Assembly (NCBI GenBank): GCA_019022495.1
Contig: JAFEKR010000027.1
Location: 719,501 to 783,500 of the forward strand
From: Epichloe hybrida
Taxonomy: Eukaryota > Ascomycota > Sordariomycetes > Hypocreales > Clavicipitaceae
Direction of reading: 5' to 3'
DNA: 64,000 bases
A program made the position numbers and the translations under genes. Below are positions 33,218-45,236 of the stretch, piece by piece. The notes under the pieces are model-generated. The model had not been told where the DNA came from and made no database searches. It saw nothing but the letters and a program-made list of their open reading frames with translations. The first letter of the stretch is position 1. Every line of letters starts with the position of its first letter.

Positions 33218-34120
33218 GAGGTGGGAAGCCCCGTCGCCCCTCCCGCCCCGTCCGACGGTACAAAGAGACTGCAGTCGCTGACGATAAGCCCTCGCTCCCT
33301 GTCGAGGCCGAGAGACGAAGAAAAAAAAAGGAAAAAAAAAAAAAACCAAACCCGGGTCTCGACGCTGCCTCGACGAGGTTGGAAGCTTCTCTCTCCTCTT
33401 TCCTTCCCGCCGTGGCCTCATCTTCCTCATCTTCCTCATCTTCCTCACCTTGCACTCGCCGACTTTGTCGACTGCAAGCACTCACCAAGCACTCACCAAA
33501 TCCCGACCGATCAATGTTTCGTCGGGTCGCTGGCTGGCAAGCAGCAAGGAAACATCATTATCGACCCGCCGCATCCGAGCACCCAAGCTTCGACCAGACA
33601 ATGCAGTAATAATCACATCGCGCAAATCTCCCCATCTCGTGCCGTCTTCATCTTGGCTTTTGTTCGGACCGTCTCGACGGCTGGGCTGCCCCGTGGACGA
33701 CGTCTCATCTCTCCGTCACCAGACTCACCAGACTCGCCAGACTCACCAGACTCGCCAGACTCACCAGACTCGCCAGACTCACCAGACTCACCAGTCACCA
33801 CCATCCATCCGTCTGGCCCTCGGCGTTTGTTTCGTCTGACGAAGCGACTGCCACCAACGCCGCGCTGTGCTGCATCTACCGCCCGCATATGCACGCGCAA
33901 ACGATAATATATGCAGCTCGGGGTCTGCGAACCTGTTTTTTTTTCTTCATCTCCCGCCAGCTGCTCCCCTCATCAATTCATGTAAAGAGCAGCCCCGGCC
34001 CTGGCCCCGGCCCCCTTTTGCATTTCACTCGGAGCCCAACCATCCGTACACGAACACGAACGCCCTTTCGAAAAAGCTCACGAGCTCGACTTATTGTGCC
34101 CGTCTTGGCAGCATATCACT
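33218..34120. other. Repeat-rich 5' region of SEC2
   Basis: Holds a TCTTCCTCA 9-bp tandem array (about 33418-33448), a 9/18-bp CCAGACTCA/CCAGACTCG array (33716-33797) and A-runs at 33323-33344. The apparent 228-codon frame across the arrays is repeat-driven. Confidence 0.55.
33716..33797. repeat. 9/18-bp tandem repeat array
   Basis: About nine copies of CCAGACTC(A/G) alternate in an 18-bp higher-order period. A read-through frame would give (Asp-Ser-Pro)n, but neither flank supports a gene, so I treat it as a non-coding minisatellite upstream of SEC2. Confidence 0.9.
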
Positions 34121-36456
34121 ATGGAATCGTGAGTATTTTGGTCACCATTATCACCCGTCCATCCCGAGCCTTCCCGAGCCATCCCGCGTCCAAGCTGTGA
34201 TGTCCGTGTCCTCAGCATTGTCTTGACTCTGGAACCATGTGAACCATGTGGCTTGCCACTCACTCCGCAGTTCTTAATCTTAATTTTCTTGCGCCGCGAG
34301 GCACACAATGCTGCCAAGCTGGACAAATCGACCCACCCCACCACCTCTTCCCGTCAATCCGACACCACGACAATAACCATGGCTAATCAAATCATTCGTT
34401 TAGCTTCATATACACTGCCAATTGGCCTCAACACCATCGACCGGCCCCCCGACCATCATCAGGCCGAGCTCTCGGCCACATCCGCTCCCTTTCCTCAGTT
34501 GCTTCCACAACCCAGTCTACCCAGTCTACCCCGTCGTCACCCACGCCCCCAAAGGCCCGCTTGCCTCCCAAGTCGCCCTCCACGTCACACTTGCCAACAA
34601 TCTTCCTCACCGCCACACAGTCCTCAACAGTTGTTGTCAATGATGAGATGAGTACGCTGCCGGACCCCTGGGGCCGCCCCAAAAGCCCTGCGAATGACGA
34701 ATCTGAAACAGGTCTGAAACACCACCCCGACCTGGACGATGAGGTCGCAACTTTGAGCACCAAGCTCATCAACGCCATTAATTACCAGACAGTCCTAGAC
34801 GACACCCTGTCAGCAACGCGTCATGAGCTCTCCGCCGCGCAGGACCGCATCCGAGAGTTGGAAGCACACAATGCATCTATGCGAGAAACGATCCGGGGTG
34901 ATGTGTGGGTTCGTCGATCCACGCTTGATGGCGAAAGGAGAGCCATGCAACTGGAAAAGAAGGTCATGCAAGCCAGTCTGGCCGAGGAACACAACAGGCG
35001 AGTCGAGACGGACAAGGAAAAGCGAAGGATTGAACAGGAACTGGAGAATTTAACAACGGCCCTTTTCGAAGAGGCAAACAAGATGGTTATCGGTGCCAAA
35101 GAGGAGGCCCAGGCTCAGCACGATGCTTTGCAACGCAAAATCGACCAGCTCAAGGGTCAACTAGTCGATTCCGAAAGCCTTCTCAAGTCGCAGCAAGAGC
35201 AGCTCTCTGAACTCAAGGCAGTCATGGAATCCATGGCATCCGAACACGACGATCAAACGTATGGCACAGCACCTCCTTCACCCGCAGCCGGAGCGTTCGA
35301 GCATGAGCGTGACGAACGGGCAATGCCCGCTGCCAATGGTGCCGAGTCCGCCTCACCCTTGCTCGAGGCGTTTTCACCTTGCCCACCCACCAGCCTTCAC
35401 CATCTGATCCACCCGGTTCTGCGCACCGATCTGGCAGCCTACGACGACTTCACGAGTCTCGCCAGGCTCTCCCATGGCCGATGCTCGCCCAGCCGTGTAT
35501 CGTCGGGATCGTCGGGCGGCTTGAATGCTTTGGCACTGGGTCTTGGCGGTTCCACGTCGAGTGCACATGCGTCCAACGCCTCTACCACGTCGCTCAGCGC
35601 CTTGAGCGCCTTGAGCGCCTTGACGCAGGCCGACAGGAGCGCACCGCAATCTCCCAACACTCCGGCCTCGACCACCAGCACGGGTTCGACGGGCATTCCA
35701 GTCCCGCCGCTGAAAGAGACCCGGTTCTACAAGCGTGCCCTGGTCGAGGACATTGATCCGACTCTTCGTCTCGACCTGGCCCCCGGCCTATCGTGGCTGG
35801 CACGCCGTACTGTGCTCAACTCCATTGCAGAGGGTTCTCTGGTCGTGGAGCCAATCCCGTCGAGTGCCACCTACATCGCCATCGCGAAACCTCAGCTGCA
35901 ACCCTGCTCCCTTTGCGGGGAGTCCAGGAAGGATGCCCCGCATTTGCGCAATCACCGGTTCCGAACGAGCGAGGCAGACTCGGCGCAACGCTACCCCCTG
36001 TGCAATTACTGCCTGATCCGCGTTCGCTCGACTTGCGACTACCTCGGCTTCCTCCGTGTCGTCAAGGATGGCCACTGGCGGGCGGATGCAGAAGACCAAG
36101 AAAAAGCGGCCTGGGAAGAGAGCGTAAAGCTTAGGGATCAGATGTTCTGGGCTCGAATTGGTGGGGGCGTTGTCCCTCTGGGTGTCCCCGGAGTTGCGGA
36201 GACGACGGTCTCTGCCCGTGGCTCGGAAGACGCCCACGGCGGAGTGGATGCATCAAATTATGCCCCGAAGCAGAAACCTTCGTGCTCTACACCCGACAAT
36301 CTCAGTCGTCAAGATGTGGACAGGGCCATTGAGCCACGTACTCCTCCCGAGCAGACGGATGGTGGTGGGAGACCTTGCCGCATCACAGTACAGTCTGCCG
36401 ACTCTCAGAGTTCTGCCGACTCGGAAAGCACAAGACGACAGTCGATTGCAGCGTAA
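34121..36456 (+). CDS. SEC2: Sec2-type Rab guanine-nucleotide exchange factor
   Basis: Exon 1 is only ATGGAATC (34121-34128) and exon 2 is 34404-36456; the intron has a strong GTGAGT donor and TTTAG acceptor, phase 2. The product is 686 aa beginning MESFIYTANWPQHHRP. The Sec2p coiled coil lies at about residues 120-255, with the hallmark LENLTTALFEEANKMVIGA that contacts Sec4-like Rabs to promote exocytic vesicle delivery. Downstream are a Ser-rich linker and a C-terminal region with CSLCGESR...CNYC, a pair of CxxC motifs seen in filamentous-fungal Sec2 proteins. Without exon 1 no in-frame ATG exists until 34648. An alternative first exon at ATG 34379 with a poor GTTTAG donor is less likely. 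Confidence 0.85.
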
Positions 36457-37479
36457 GAGAGAAGTGCGTGCCGTGTGTGGGTGTTGGCGCGTGCGACACT
36501 GAGAATGGCAGGTCCAGGCTTCACCATGTTGCTTGCATTCTTTCTTTCTTTCCATAATTTGTTATAGCATTCGTCGTCTTGCGCACGACAAGACAACGCA
36601 TCGTGTATATTATCAATTGGGATCCTTTTTTTTTTTTTTACCAGGCGTTGGAGGTGGCTTTGGACGTTGACGCATGTTCTTTCCTTCGTTTCTCAATCCC
36701 CTCATTTTCTTTTTGGGCTGACGGTGATCAAGAGACATGCATGAATGGAACGCATATAAAATGCATTGATGGAGTCTTGGAAACGGTGTCAACAGCATTT
36801 GCTTACAAACTTGATGGGAAAGGTCCTTCCTTAAGCGCGTAACCTGGGACGGATACAAGGTATCAAACCGATGGGAGAAACATTATTAATACGACTTGCT
36901 TCACTGACGCGAACACGTGCCTTTCTATCATGTTGAGTTCCGCAAATGTCCACCACGGACGGACCTGAGAGTTGAAGCAGCAGCCATACCACGCACGGGT
37001 GAGGGAGGATCCTGTTTTCCGCAGCTTCGCTTGTGGGTAGAGACAGACAAGACAGCAAGAGGGCGATTCGAATGCTGGGTTTGCAAGTGCTCCATCCACT
37101 CCGCTTTGCTTACTCGACTCATTGTTTCTTTCATGACGTTAACTTGAAACAAGTTTATTAAAAAGACTGATGTGATCCCCCATAGCATTTCTCGACAACT
37201 TTGACCCGTTGTTGGAATCCCCGCTAACACGACCCAACTATATCGCGTTGGGGGGTCCCCCATCCCCCCTTTTCTAATCAAATTAAAGCAGAGTTGTTTG
37301 CGATTTTTTTTGATTTTTTTTCATTTCATCTTTAATAAAAATCATTACTGTGTTTTGTTGATGTTGCAAGGAGACATGTCTGGATATGTAAACTGTAACT
37401 GGCCTGGCGCGAGCAAAGAAGCTTCGCATTCCCCCTTCCTTGTTTCTTGTTGGCTCCCACAAAAAAATTCATTTCCTCT
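36457..37479. other. Convergent intergenic region
   Basis: Between the 3' ends of SEC2 and PMT1. T-rich runs at 36628-36640 and 37304-37321. No gene was recognised. Confidence 0.55.
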
Positions 37480-40400
37480 TCACAGCTCATCGCGGACGGT
37501 AGCTTCTTTGCCTTCGCTGCCGGGCTTGGCCTTGAGCCATTGCGATTCCTTTTCTCCGTCACGACTGGCGGCGGCATCCTTCGGGGGATCAACGATTTTA
37601 TCCTTGACAGTTTCTTGGTCGACGCCCTGGACGTCTGGATGAGGTGGCGCAACACCTGCCATGTTGGCTGGCCAACCGCCGTCAGGGGACGACAACTCGG
37701 TACCCTGCTCATCAACTACGCGCGTACGGGTCTCGTACTTGGTCTCGAACTTGACTTTGCCCTGGAGCTCCTTCACCTGCTCTTCGTTCAACAGGTTGCC
37801 GTCTTGATCGCGATACTCAACTTTCTCTTCAAGGCCCACGATTTTGGGGGCCGGAGGCGCAGGCTTGGGAGAAACGCCTGCATCCTTGCCTTCAGCCAGC
37901 GCCTGGCTCTCTTGAGCAGGAGGGGCGACGTTCTCTGAGCTGGGAATGTTGGACACGGCAGCCAGCGACGAGCTTTCCTCAACGCTGCGAGACGTGTACT
38001 CCTCGTACTGCAAGTGCATGTTAGCGAATGGAATGAAAGCCGAGACCGAGACGGAGCGCTCGGTTCCAACGTCATGAATGCACTTACCCGATCAAAGAAA
38101 TTATTGCAGTCCCAGTCCCAGGTGTTGAACAGCTTGACGCGCCTGCAATCGGCCTTGGTCCAGCTGTTGCCGTAGGCAAGAGGCGACAACAGGGAGAACG
38201 CAGCTATTGACAAAATAAGAAATAGCATGGTGGCTGCCTTGTTCACAATAGCATTGTCCTTGGCACAAACACCAGGAATGCGGACCGTCAGGAAGTCGAA
38301 CAACTGGCACAGAGTGATGATGGCAAAGTAAAGAGCGGGGAAGTAGTGATGAAGGAAAAGCTGACGAGCCATGAGGAAGAAGGGGAAGTAGTGTAGAGCC
38401 CATCCCAGGATCGAGGTTCCCAGCTCGTAGTCAAATCGCTTGAGGACGGGATTACCATAGTCGTTGCAGCTACGCTGCCATCGCAGAATCGCAACAACCT
38501 TGAATAACGCCCAAATGACAATGGCAATGGAGGAAGACCACCAGATGACAGGATTGCCGATGAGATAGATCTGAGTGTGATTCTGACCCCAGAAGTTGAT
38601 TCCACGTCGCAGAATTGGCCATGCCTCAGGGCGGGAGTCCCAGGCGTGCGATTCGGTCAGACCGGCATTTGTTGTCCACATAACCCGGTGAAGCTCAAGG
38701 AACTTGCCAAAGAAGCCTGGATTGCGGTAGTTGACCTTTTCGGTGGTCTCGTTAAACTGAGGATGCTCATTATGCTCGACGTACCATAAACTGTTGGGTA
38801 GGCTGCCGCCGCGAGCGCAAGTAACCTCCTGTTGCTCCGAGGCCCAATCGGGCAGCTTGACCTTGTGAGAGAACAAGACACAGCCCGTCATGACGTGGAC
38901 AAGACGAAACTTGGTCTCGATGGTTCTCAATCGTTCCTTGGCAACAGCGTTGAGAGACTTTTGCTTAACAATCTCGAGCCTGAAGAAGTCGTTGGCATCT
39001 CCTTCGAAGCCCTCGTATCCATAAGCTGAAACTTCATTCTGCCAGTCGGCTTCCGTGATTGGGGGGCGAACATCGTGAGAGTGAAGGCGACGGTGGGTGG
39101 GCTGATGGAACAAGCGAAGAACGGCCCCATCCTTGATGAAATGAGGACCGGTGGGGAGGGCATCCCATGCCGCTGTGCCATTGATAGGATTGCCGTCGAT
39201 GCCAAGGGGCTGTGTCTGGTTCTCCAAGAGCCAGACATTGTTCTCATCCTTGTGAGGATACAGTGTAATCTGCTGCTGCTTGCTTCCAGTAGGATACATG
39301 AGAGGGTGCGAGTGCAAATAGCCTCCTTGGGTGTTGACATGACGAATGGTAACTCGACTGCCGAAAGCGACGTCGGCAGCGACGTCCTGCATGCCCTTGC
39401 TGTTTAAAGTTGCCTGGAATTCGGAGCTCATGAAGCCATCACCTTCGCCGGGGTTCACAAGGCAGACGAAGTGAATAGCAAACATGGCCATGTAGAATGT
39501 GGCAGGTATGACGATCAGGCAAAAGACGCGGGCCATGAGATGCTTGGTCCAGAGACGCATGGTGACATTCCTGCTATCGCCAAGGAGAACCCAAAGCTGG
39601 ACGAGGGTGAGGGCGCCAACCCAAGCAATGGTGAACAAGCCCACCCATTTAATGCTCACGGTGATGCCCAAGCCAAGACCGGTCATGGCCAGCCAAAACC
39701 ACCAGGCAGGTTGGAAAGCCTTGGCAGGGCCAAGCTCATGTTGATTCGTAAAGCATGAAAAAGCAAGGGCAGTGAAAGCGGTCGCGGCTACCAAGGGGGA
39801 GTCGAGAAGGATCAATCGAGCTTGAGTCAGAAGACCGTTCTCTAGCCGTCTTGTTAGCCACGTTTCCATCCAAGGTTGTGGAGCCCCCAACACGGCCAGG
39901 AGACGAGAGCAACGTACCAAAGATGATGAGGGATGCGCCCATGGCAGCTGTCATAGTTCGACAGCCAACAGTCTTTAGTGTGAAGAACATGCAAGGAACC
40001 AGTAGAATACCGCAAATAGCAGGAAATAGGCGCATGGATACGTAGGGAACGGCAGGCTCGAGATAATCCTTGCCGATGTCTTTGAAGTCGAAGTTGCCGT
40101 CAAAACCAGCCAACCAGCCGGTCAATGCAATCAGCATCTTGGCCAATGGGGGATGTACGTCCATGAAGAATTTGCCCTTGATATATTTCGAAGCGAAGCC
40201 GCCGAAGCTACAATTTTGAATCGTCAGCGTCAGGTCGTTCACGCCACGATGGAAGGGTTTGGATCCCCATAAACTTGGACATTGCACTCACTGCACTTCA
40301 TCAAACACGACACTGCTAGGTTGATAAATTCGAAAGACGCGAACGACAGCACCCAAGAACGTCAATGCCAGACTGAAGAGATAATCTGATGCTGGCAGAA

Positions 40401-40518
40401 GAAACACATCGTTGTCTTCAACGCCATCGGATTTGTATGAAGTATTCCTGTTTGATTTGGCCTTTGTCGCAATCGGCGGCTGAGGGCTCTTGCCCCTGGC
40501 CGAGCTCGACCTCGTCAT
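37480..40518 (-). CDS. PMT1: Dolichyl-phosphate-mannose:protein O-mannosyltransferase, Pmt1 type
   Basis: Exons 40518-40292, 40207-39918, 39841-38088 and 38007-37480 give 932 aa. An ER-membrane enzyme that transfers mannose from Dol-P-Man to Ser/Thr of secretory proteins, normally as a Pmt1-Pmt2 complex. The catalytic Asp-Glu lies in VVFDEVHFGGF, formed exactly across the first splice. FFMDVHPPLAKMLIAL follows, then membrane helices, a lumenal MIR region (GSRVTIRHVN, GGYLHSHPLMYP, NNVWLLENQTQ) and a second membrane block ending WTKADCRRVKLFNTWDWDCN. The cytosolic tail EKVEYRDQDGNLLNEEQVKE is characteristic of Pmt1. Start: the first ATG of the frame (MTRSSSARG). Divergent from SF3A1 across about 700 bp. 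Firm call. Confidence 0.95.
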
Positions 40519-41228
40519 GATCAAGGTTGGTGCGAATACTACTAGGAGCAGGCTAAATGCTTGAGCGGGGAGCCAAGCAATCGCTCAATGGAGCTGCGGC
40601 GTCGATGATCGTAGAATGTAGAGGGACAAGACGTTTAAAGAGAGTGGCGAACGAAAGAGAGAACATTAAATGATCCTATCCATGGAAAATCGAAGCAATG
40701 ACCGGGATGAAAGAGAACTGATCCCTGTCAGAAGTGAATAACGGAGGATATGACTTGGGAGGGAACAGCTGTGTGGGAGGTGGTCGCAGAATATTAATAA
40801 GGGGCTGCAATGATTTTGGGTTTGGTGTGGTCTTGGTTCCGGAAAGCAGGCGTTGCAGCTTCAATGCACATGTGGCCTCATTGACGAGGAGACGCGCCAA
40901 GGCGATTGGCAGCTCGCAGTTGTTGGACGGAACTTGGAAGTGTGCGTCCATGCGTGTGCGAGGTGAGGTGATGGGGTACTCTACGTATCTGGGCAAATGC
41001 TCCGTACATACGGAGTACATACATACACCCCACTGTACATATGTAATCCGTACACCGTGCCTCGTATCTGTAAAATCAAACAGGGGGTGGACTGTATGGG
41101 GCGGCACGGATTAATAAAATCCCGACATCCTCATCGGCAGCTCCAAGACGCTGCCGGGAATGCAGGTCGCAGTTTGCGATCTCAGCTGATCTACCACAAT
41201 TTCATCTCCCACCACCAACCAAAACAAC
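40519..41228. promoter_or_regulatory. Divergent promoter PMT1 / SF3A1
   Basis: A 710-bp spacer between two conserved housekeeping genes. It holds TCCGTACATACGGAGTACAT at 41001-41020, an inverted copy of the recurring TACTCCGTA motif, about 210 bp before the SF3A1 ATG. Confidence 0.45.
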
Positions 41229-42918
41229 ATGGCTGCAGCTACGGCGAACGGCGACTCGGCTGCCGCTCTAGACGAGCTTAAGCCTCCCCCAGGTGTCGTC
41301 CTTCCGCCACGCGAGATCCGTAATATCCTGGAAAAGACGGCCGGTTATGTAGCACGAAATGGTGCTGTTTTCGAGGATCGCATCAGAGATAAGGAGGCGC
41401 AAAACCCCAAATTCAGCTTCCTAAACCCGTCCGACGCATACTTTGCCTTTTACGAATGGCGCTTGAATGAGGTGAAATCTGGGCGAGGCACAGCTATCGC
41501 AGCCGGTCGGGTGGGAGAAGCACCTGCAGAGCCCGAAAAGCCAAAAGGCCCACCCAAACCTCCCGACTTTGAGTTCTCGGCGCGCATGCCGCGTATCAAT
41601 CAGAAAGATCTCGAGGTTATTCGTCTTACTGCTCTCTTTGTTGCCCAGAATGGTCGACAATTTATGACTCAGCTAGCTCAGCGTGAGACCGGCAACCCAC
41701 AGTTTCAATTTCTCATCCCGAACCACACATTTCACAACTTCTTCCAGCACATAGTGGACCAATATACAGCACTCATACGAGCGGGGGGCATGGACGGAGA
41801 GGGCGGCAAACTTCAGCAGGAGAGAACGGCCGAGCTCGAGCGAAATGTCGAGGATAAATACAGGATCTTGGCTAGAGCCAAACAACGCGCAGAATATGCC
41901 AAATTCCAAGAGTTGGAGAGGCAAAAGAAAGAGCAAGACGAAGAAAAGAAGAAGGAAGAGTTTGCCCGGATTGATTGGGGCGACTTCGTTGTCGTTGAGA
42001 CAATTACCTTTAGCGAGGCCGACGAGGCGGCGAACCTGCCACCGCCGACGAACCTGTCGGAGCTCCAGTACGCATCCCTTGAAGACAGAAACAGAGCTTC
42101 CATCAACGCCAATTTGCGGATCGAAGAGGCTTTCCCCGACGAGGATCTTAGCAACAACGGTCTTGCAGCTGCACAGCAACTCCCGCAGTCCCTTCCTGCT
42201 CATCCAGGCTATGGCGCTCAGCAACCATCGCAGGCAGCATATGCTCAGCCCGGGCAAATGCCTACAGCTCAAGCATACTCAAGTGGCTACCAGGCCCAGA
42301 AGCCCGCGCATGAGGTGGAGGAAGCTCGTCGAATTCAAGAACGAGCAGAGGCCCAGGCTCACATGCAACAAGCGCAACCAGAAGCGAGAGGCGGCGCACC
42401 GCCGATGAAAATTCGAGAAAATTACGTGCCTCGCGCGGCGCAGCGCACAGGGAATAAACCTGGCTCTTCTACAGCTCTCTGTCCCAACTGTAAACAGCAA
42501 ATTCCCATCAACGAGCTAGAAGCTCATATGAGGAGTATGTTTCCATTTGCCGTGCTCGTTTTCTCGCATTCCCCTCCTTGTCTTTCATTTCTCTTGCTAA
42601 TGAGGGGCTCTAGTCGAACTATTGGATCCCCGATGGAAAGAACAGAAAGCGGCGGCCGAATCGCGATACTCGGCAACAATTACTGGATCGGAAATTGCTC
42701 AAAATCTCAAGCGCCTGGCAAGTCAACGACACGATGTGGTAGACCCTGCGACTGGCCAGGCGGTTTCGGAAGAGGATCTGGGAAGGAGAAAGAGGGCTGC
42801 CCTCAACCCGGCGGAAGCGCAGCCAGAATCCAGTCCACAGCCTGTGAACTCTCAAACGGTGAACGTGGAGGAGCAGATTCGCGCCATTCACCAGAAATTC
42901 GCGGGTGATAGGAAGTAA
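41229..42918 (+). CDS. SF3A1: Splicing factor 3A subunit 1 (Prp21)
   Basis: Exons 41229-42534 and 42614-42918 (phase 1; GTATGT...CTCTAG) give 536 aa. The SF3a core subunit of U2 snRNP, nuclear, needed for prespliceosome assembly. Two SURP modules are plain: IRNILEKTAGYVARNGAVFE...FSFLNPSDAYFAFYEWRL near residues 30-85 and VIRLTALFVAQNGRQFM...FLIPNHTFHNFFQHIV near 130-185. A charged helix (DEEKKKEEFARIDWGDFVVV) precedes a Gln-rich linker. The second exon reads IELLDPRWKEQK and ends EEQIRAIHQKFAGDRK. As in many fungi there is no C-terminal ubiquitin-like domain. A CPNCKQQIPINELEAHMR segment before the splice resembles a small zinc-binding site. Firm call. Confidence 0.95.
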
Positions 42919-43834
42919 GAAGCTCGTATCAGTACCAGCTACAAGCAATCCCAGAGGAAGGCCTCGATGCAGACCAGCATCCATTGTCAGCAACTTGAAA
43001 TTAGCTCTTGTCACTTTGGTGTCAGGGCGCAGGAGTCGAGGAGGGATTCAAGCTCCGTCTGCCCGGCGCAAGTCCAAGGACGGATACATGATGACTGGTG
43101 GCCGTTGCAGCAGAATCGGTGTGCAGAAATATGCGAGCAGCGTGGACTCGGAAAGAGGAAAGTGAAGGGGCAAAGGGCCGTCATGAGCGGAGAGTAATGC
43201 TGTAAAATCAGGTGTACCAAGCATGATGGGGGGTGTCATATATCGGCAAGGCGTTCTTTTGGGCATTTTGATAATAAAACAACGATGAGTAGGCCGCGCG
43301 GGCGCAAATTCTGTCTAATCGTTCCAACATGTCATAAAGCGCACATGCGTGAACCTGACACAGGCCCTCCACGTTGAAGTCCCGCCCTGCCACCCCCAAG
43401 CTGGCAGCAGGTGGAGCTCGAATGTGTGCGCCTTGGTGACCCCACCTCGAACACCATCGTGTTCTTGAACCTCCTCCCCAGCAGTCAACATCGGCGCAAG
43501 ATCACACGAGCACCCCTTGGCATCCAGGAAGTGCCATAACCTGGAACCCTCTGCGACATCGCATCTCCTTTCCGGTTGCGATTGAAGGCGATTGCGGCAG
43601 GTGAAATTGGCGCAAACGCACCCCCTCCGTCCCTCCGTCCCTCCGTCCCTCGAACCAAGAGCGGAAGCAGCCAGCGAGCAGCGCCAACTCATAGACACTC
43701 AGTCCTGCGTCGTCGTCCAAACCGCCAAACTGGCTGAACAACAGGACGCCGGTCGGGCTGCCGACAAAAAGCCCGCTTCTCCGACGTCTCCTTCGTCGCC
43801 TCCTCATAGTCCGTCGTCGTTGCATCGGCCCATC
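42919..43834. other. Intergenic, 5' region of SNX3
   Basis: No gene. A CCCTCCGT 8-bp tandem run at 43621-43649. The plus frame that continues upstream of the SNX3 ATG is open by chance through Ser/Pro-rich sequence. Confidence 0.5.
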
Positions 43835-43932
43835 ATGCAGGCTATGCCGGACACGCGCCAGCAGAGCTTCGATGAGATTTACGGGCCGCCAGAGAACTTT
43901 CTCGAGATAGAAGTACGTGGGCCCCCCCCCCC

Positions 43933-43967
<35 letters not shown>

Positions 43968-44500
43968 TCTTGACATGCACACAAGCATTTGGAGCATCCT
44001 GGAAGCTCTTTGCTAAATTTCCAACCCACAGATTCGCAACCCCAGAACCCATGGCGTCGGACGCTCCATGTACACAGACTACGAAATCCTTTGCCGCACA
44101 AACATCCCTGCATTTAAGCTGCGCCAAAGCAGCGTGCGCAGACGGTACTCGGACTTTGAATACTTCCGGGACATTCTGGAGCGGGAAAGTGCGCGCGTGA
44201 CCATCCCTCCCTTGCCGGGAAAGGTGTTCACCAACAGATTCAGCGATGATGTGATTGAGGGGAGGCGCGCGGGGCTGGAGAAGTTCTTGAAGATTGTGGT
44301 GGGACATCCGCTGCTGCAGACGGGGAGTAAGGTCTTGGCTGCGTTTGTGCAAGGTATGCTGTCCTATTCTCCGTGTTGTAAATTTTCTCCCACTGCGCAG
44401 GAGAACTACCGGATCAATAATGCGAGTGAGGGGGTCGGGATTGCTGACTGTTTTCTTTTTCTTTTTTGTAGATCCCAACTGGGACAGGAACGCGTGGTAA
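43835..44500 (+). CDS. SNX3: Sorting nexin 3 (PX-domain retromer cargo adaptor)
   Basis: Exons 43835-43912, 44032-44353 and 44472-44500 give 142 aa. Snx3/Grd19 is an endosomal PI3P-binding adaptor for retromer cargo retrieval to the Golgi. The PX domain is complete: [19 protein letters not shown], then [19 protein letters not shown], the proline-rich [13 protein letters not shown], and [19 protein letters not shown]. The last 29-nt exon codes [13 protein letters not shown], the usual terminus. Intron 1 contains C12-A31. I chose ATG 43835 because [20 protein letters not shown] is the conserved start; more upstream frame is open but not conserved. Firm call. Confidence 0.95.
43922..43964. repeat. 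C12-A31 homopolymer pair in an intron
   Basis: 12 C followed by 31 A within the first SNX3 intron, immediately after the donor region. It must be spliced out; otherwise it reads as Pro-Lys runs. Confidence 0.9.
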
Positions 44501-45236
44501 AGACGAAGATTGGTGAAAGGAAGCTCATTTCGCGAAACCGACCAATGTTGTATGTGGTTCAGCTCGGATCGGAAGACGGTGGTCTTGCTCAGGTCTGGCT
44601 TCGTGTGAGGACAAGATTTTCTTTGGCAAGTCAATCAATCACTATCTGTGTTTGGGGGGTTCGATGGACACGGCATTCTTGTTTCTATGAAAGTCAGTCC
44701 CGACACAGCTCATATGGTATTTGACATTTCTATGCGCAGCGTGTTTGTAAATATTGTTCCTGCAGGAAAAAGCTTGCTGTTTCTCATTGTCTTGCGATGC
44801 TGGTGGAAAATCGACACCCTGAGCTTGGCGCACGTTGATGCCTCATTGATAAACTTCTTGAAACGTGCTGTGCAAGTTTGGCGCCCGAGATTTGAAGCTG
44901 GCCACGCGGGCATTTATGTACCTTTGAGAGCAGCCCCTTCTAATGATTTCTCGACATGAGAATCTTTCGTGGTGCCAAAGGCAGATACAGATTGGCGATT
45001 CATACGCATTGAAGCAGGCCGTTATCGAACAATAACTGCTTTCTGCCAACCGACCACGTGACGACTCCAGTCCACAACATATCACATCTTCAACAGGGTT
45101 GTTTATGAAACACCATGGCTTCTCTCTCTCGTCAAGACCATCTGACGCGTTCATCGTGTCCTCGTCAATAACTAAAACCAAGTACACACGACCAACCCCG
45201 TTCTCAACGTGTCCAGTACTTCAGCACCCAGTTCGC
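44501..45236. other. Convergent intergenic region
   Basis: Between SNX3 and the metallophosphoesterase 3' end. Short frames only; nothing recognised. Confidence 0.55.

Noticed and set aside
33221..33907. 228-codon frame with (Asp-Ser-Pro)n
   Set aside because: The open frame depends on 9-bp tandem repeats and A-runs, with no homology and no upstream gene structure.
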